NCBI RefSeq assembly: GCF_015624505.1
Contig: NZ_CP061379.1
Location: forward strand, 5,890,001 to 5,954,000
Direction: 5' to 3'
Length of the DNA stretch: 64,000 nucleotides
DNA from: Bradyrhizobium commune
Lineage (GTDB): Bacteria; Pseudomonadota; Alphaproteobacteria; Rhizobiales; Xanthobacteraceae
How positions within the stretch are numbered: the first letter of the stretch is position 1; the number at the start of each line of letters is the position of its first letter. The position numbers were made by a program, and so were the translations under genes. A model generated the notes under the pieces. The model worked only from the letters and a program-made list of their open reading frames with translations. It did no database searches and had not been told where the DNA came from. Shown piece by piece: positions 62,485-64,000 of this stretch.

Positions 62485-62892
62485 CTAGCGCGGAGGCAAC
62501 GGCACCAAATCTGCAGTCTGCCCATCAGCGCCGGAGCGGCCTCGAAACAGGAATAGGCCCTTGTCTGTCGAGACGATGTCCCCCGGCTGCAGCGTATCGT
62601 CGCTCAATACGCGCCGGGTGGCTATCTTCTCCGGCGGTTCCGGCTCGAAGGTCCGGAGTGGCGCATTGAGCTGCCAATCCCGTCGTGCCTGCACAGCGCG
62701 CTTGCGTGCATCGTCAATTCGGCGCTTCCAGTCCTCGCGAGAAACAAGACTATCCGGGGAATGAGCAAGATCGCTGGCCTGATCTTCGGCGGCCGGAGGC
62801 TCCGTCGATACGTCGTCACCCGCATGCCCCTGTTCGCTCCAAAGCTGAAGCGCCACAACCATCACCATTGCAGCGACGAAATCTATTCTCAT
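62485..62892 (-). CDS. Secreted protein of unknown function, 135 aa
   Basis: ATG 62892 begins MRIDFVAAMVMVVALQLW, a signal peptide ending near GHAG. The mature part is polar with an Asp/Glu/Pro-rich segment and a C-terminal FLFRGRSGADGQT stretch. Longer in-frame starts reach 63042 but add Ser/Arg-rich sequence before the signal and are rejected. Function unknown. Confidence 0.5.
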   Translation of the reverse strand: MRIDFVAAMVMVVALQLWSEQGHAGDDVSTEPPAAEDQASDLAHSPDSLVSREDWKRRIDDARKRAVQARRDWQLNAPLRTFEPEPPEKIATRRVLSDDTLQPGDIVSTDKGLFLFRGRSGADGQTADLVPLPPR

Positions 62893-63149
62893 GCGACTTG
62901 CCGCGCTCAACCAGCCATTCTGAGCGAATAGTAGTCCATTGCAATCCGATGTCTGCCGACTGCCGGATCGAAGACGGAGAGAGCCGCTTCGGCTTCCGCT
63001 GAAAAACCCGTGGTTGTACGGAGCATCGGACACCAATTTCATCCCGGTAAGGTTGAGCAGTTAGCTTAACCCGCGGCTTTTGTTGCGAAGTCTCGCCGAT
63101 CGCATATCCATCTCCGCACCGGGCTCCCCCAAGCCCGGCCCCACCCAAG

Positions 63150-63189
63150 CAAAGCCGCTGAGCGAACATGGGTCCGCTTGGCGGCTTTG
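63150..63189. promoter_or_regulatory. Long dyad upstream of a small DNA-binding protein gene
   Basis: CAAAGCCGC (63150-63158) and GCGGCTTTG (63181-63189) are perfectly complementary, with an inner AGCG/CGCT pair. The hairpin ends 34 bases before the ATG at 63224. It could be an autoregulatory operator, a leader hairpin or an attenuator; the distance to the start leaves room for the ribosome-binding site (GAGGAA). Confidence 0.45.
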
Positions 63190-63223
63190 TCGTTGTGTCG
63201 ATGCGAAGAGGAATTTTTCGGTT

Positions 63224-63397
63224 ATGGCGCGCAAGCCCTGGTCATTCAAGGAAGACCGCCGGCTGATGGAATTGGCCAAGTCTTCGATTTCGCTGGAAGA
63301 GGCAGCGAAGCAGCTCGGGCGTTCGCCTGATGCCATCAAGCGCATGTCTTTGCGCTTGGGTCTTTCCCTAAAATCAAAGAATGGCAAAAAGACTTGA
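63224..63397 (+). CDS. Small SANT/Myb-like DNA-binding protein, 57 aa
   Basis: The sequence WSFKEDRRLMELAKSSISLE and AAKQLGRSPDAIKRMSLRLG resembles a Myb/SANT-like three-helix fold with basic C-terminus (KSKNGKK). It is probably a small regulator. GAGGAA upstream supports the start at 63224. A longer in-frame upstream extension through the hairpin is not protein-like. Confidence 0.6.
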   Translation: MARKPWSFKEDRRLMELAKSSISLEEAAKQLGRSPDAIKRMSLRLGLSLKSKNGKKT

Positions 63398-63452
63398 ACC
63401 TGAACAAGAGCAAGTTGCTGCTCACTTCGCAGTCACGTAGAGCGGCCGAAAA

Positions 63453-64000
63453 CTAGAGCTCGATCAGGCCTCTGGCGACGGCCAAGCCTATTACACCGAT
63501 GTGTCCTTGCTCGGCAAAGGCCCCGGAAAGTACGAGCGCACTCAACTCTGAAAGCGATATTGAGCTGACAGAAACGCCGGGTTCCTCAATAAAATTTGGT
63601 ATCCGCTCGCCAGTTTGGATAAAGAACGAATAGGTCGTGTTACTGATACGACTCGAGCAGGTTGACCCTTTTCCGATCAACTCGATCGTCTGTGCCGGGT
63701 AGCCAGTCTCTTCGAGGAGCTCACGCGCCACAGCTGTATCCGGGTCTTCGTTTGGATCGAGCATCCCAGCAGGTAGCTCAAGGGAGAATTGCTCGATCGC
63801 CGGGCGATACTGGCGAACCAATAACAGGCGCGCGTCAGGCGTAATCGCAAGAGCAATGACATAGTCAGGTTGCGCGACGGCATAGTAGGTTTCGGCGGAG
63901 GAACCCTTACGGAATTGAACGTCCCGCGAGATAACTTCGAGCCATGGTGACACAGGGATTCGAACGGTCGCTAAGATTTTTGGGAAAAAGGCGTCGCCCA
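63453..64000 (-). CDS. Nudix hydrolase, N-terminus running off the right edge
   Basis: The Nudix box is complete: GMLDPNEDPDTAVARELLEE followed by TGY matches G-x5-E-x7-REUXEEXGU, the metal-binding loop that cleaves nucleoside diphosphate derivatives. The context (QYRPAIEQFSLELPAG just before it) suggests an ADP-ribose- or ADP-sugar-pyrophosphatase-like enzyme. A GTG at 63953 could start a 166-residue protein, but the same frame stays open to the window edge and reads PKILATVRIPVSPWLE, which looks like genuine Nudix N-terminal sequence, so the start is probably outside the window. Confidence 0.85.
   Translation of the reverse strand, partial: GDAFFPKILATVRIPVSPWLEVISRDVQFRKGSSAETYYAVAQPDYVIALAITPDARLLLVRQYRPAIEQFSLELPAGMLDPNEDPDTAVARELLEETGYPAQTIELIGKGSTCSSRISNTTYSFFIQTGERIPNFIEEPGVSVSSISLSELSALVLSGAFAEQGHIGVIGLAVARGLIEL

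Noticed and set aside
63943..63972. A tRNA-like 3' end (TTCGAATCCCTGTG...CCA on the reverse strand), as a possible tRNA or attachment site
   Set aside because: The bases preceding the T-loop do not pair with the bases after it, so there is no T-stem. The stretch is instead part of an open Nudix reading frame (ATVRIPVSPWLE).

Overview
This window looks like a large, composite exopolysaccharide (EPS) / surface-polysaccharide locus from an alphaproteobacterium of the Bradyrhizobium/Rhodopseudomonas type (Nitrobacteraceae). The inference rests on the moderately high GC content, rhizobial small secreted proteins with a shared ARKC motif, RTX-type glycan hydrolases without signal peptides, BTLCP-type and SANT-like small proteins, and frequent GTG/TTG starts. 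No rRNA, tRNA, insertion sequence, phage or CRISPR array was seen.

Layout. Positions 1-5.5 kb: the 5' part of a mannose-1-phosphate guanylyltransferase gene (C-terminus outside the window), then small secreted or membrane proteins that include two paralogous pairs. 5.6-24.1 kb: a Wzx/Wzy-type block (three glycosyltransferases, an epimerase, an O-antigen ligase/polymerase, a flippase and a kinase-less chain-length protein) bracketed by two giant secreted glycosidases. These share about 750 bp of almost identical DNA. 24.7-32.2 kb: more glycosyltransferases, a GDP-mannose-3,5-epimerase-like enzyme, a secreted GH16 enzyme and a second polymerase-like membrane protein. 32.2-38.5 kb: a compact five-gene leftward operon encoding an FkbH-like HAD-IIIC protein, an MBOAT acyltransferase, an SGNH-like membrane protein, an acyl carrier protein and a MaoC-SDR fusion. 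38.9-43.8 kb: two methyltransferases, a second flippase and a glycosyltransferase. 43.8-57.9 kb: a third and a fourth polymerase-like protein, a membrane-anchored substrate-binding-like protein, an epimerase, the Wzc-type tyrosine autokinase, the Wza-type outer-membrane exporter and the polyprenyl-phosphate priming transferase. 58-64 kb: a transglutaminase-like peptidase, a PPP-type phosphatase, and small secreted, membrane and DNA-binding proteins, ending in a Nudix hydrolase that runs off the right edge.

How the genes fit together. The priming transferase (53.8-55.3 kb) would load the first sugar on undecaprenyl phosphate, and the glycosyltransferases extend it using nucleotide sugars from ManC and the epimerases. 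Flippases and polymerases move and polymerise the repeat unit. The Wzz/Wzc-type proteins and the Wza-type exporter set chain length and export. The GH16 and clan GH-A enzymes probably trim the polymer. The five-gene FkbH-ACP-MBOAT-SGNH-MaoC/SDR operon is the most interesting part. Its logic parallels the Dlt system (loader, carrier protein, MBOAT, SGNH partner), with an FkbH-type loader in place of DltA. This suggests an ACP-dependent acyl (possibly glyceryl or hydroxyacyl) decoration of the polysaccharide. That substrate assignment is inference, not something the sequence shows.
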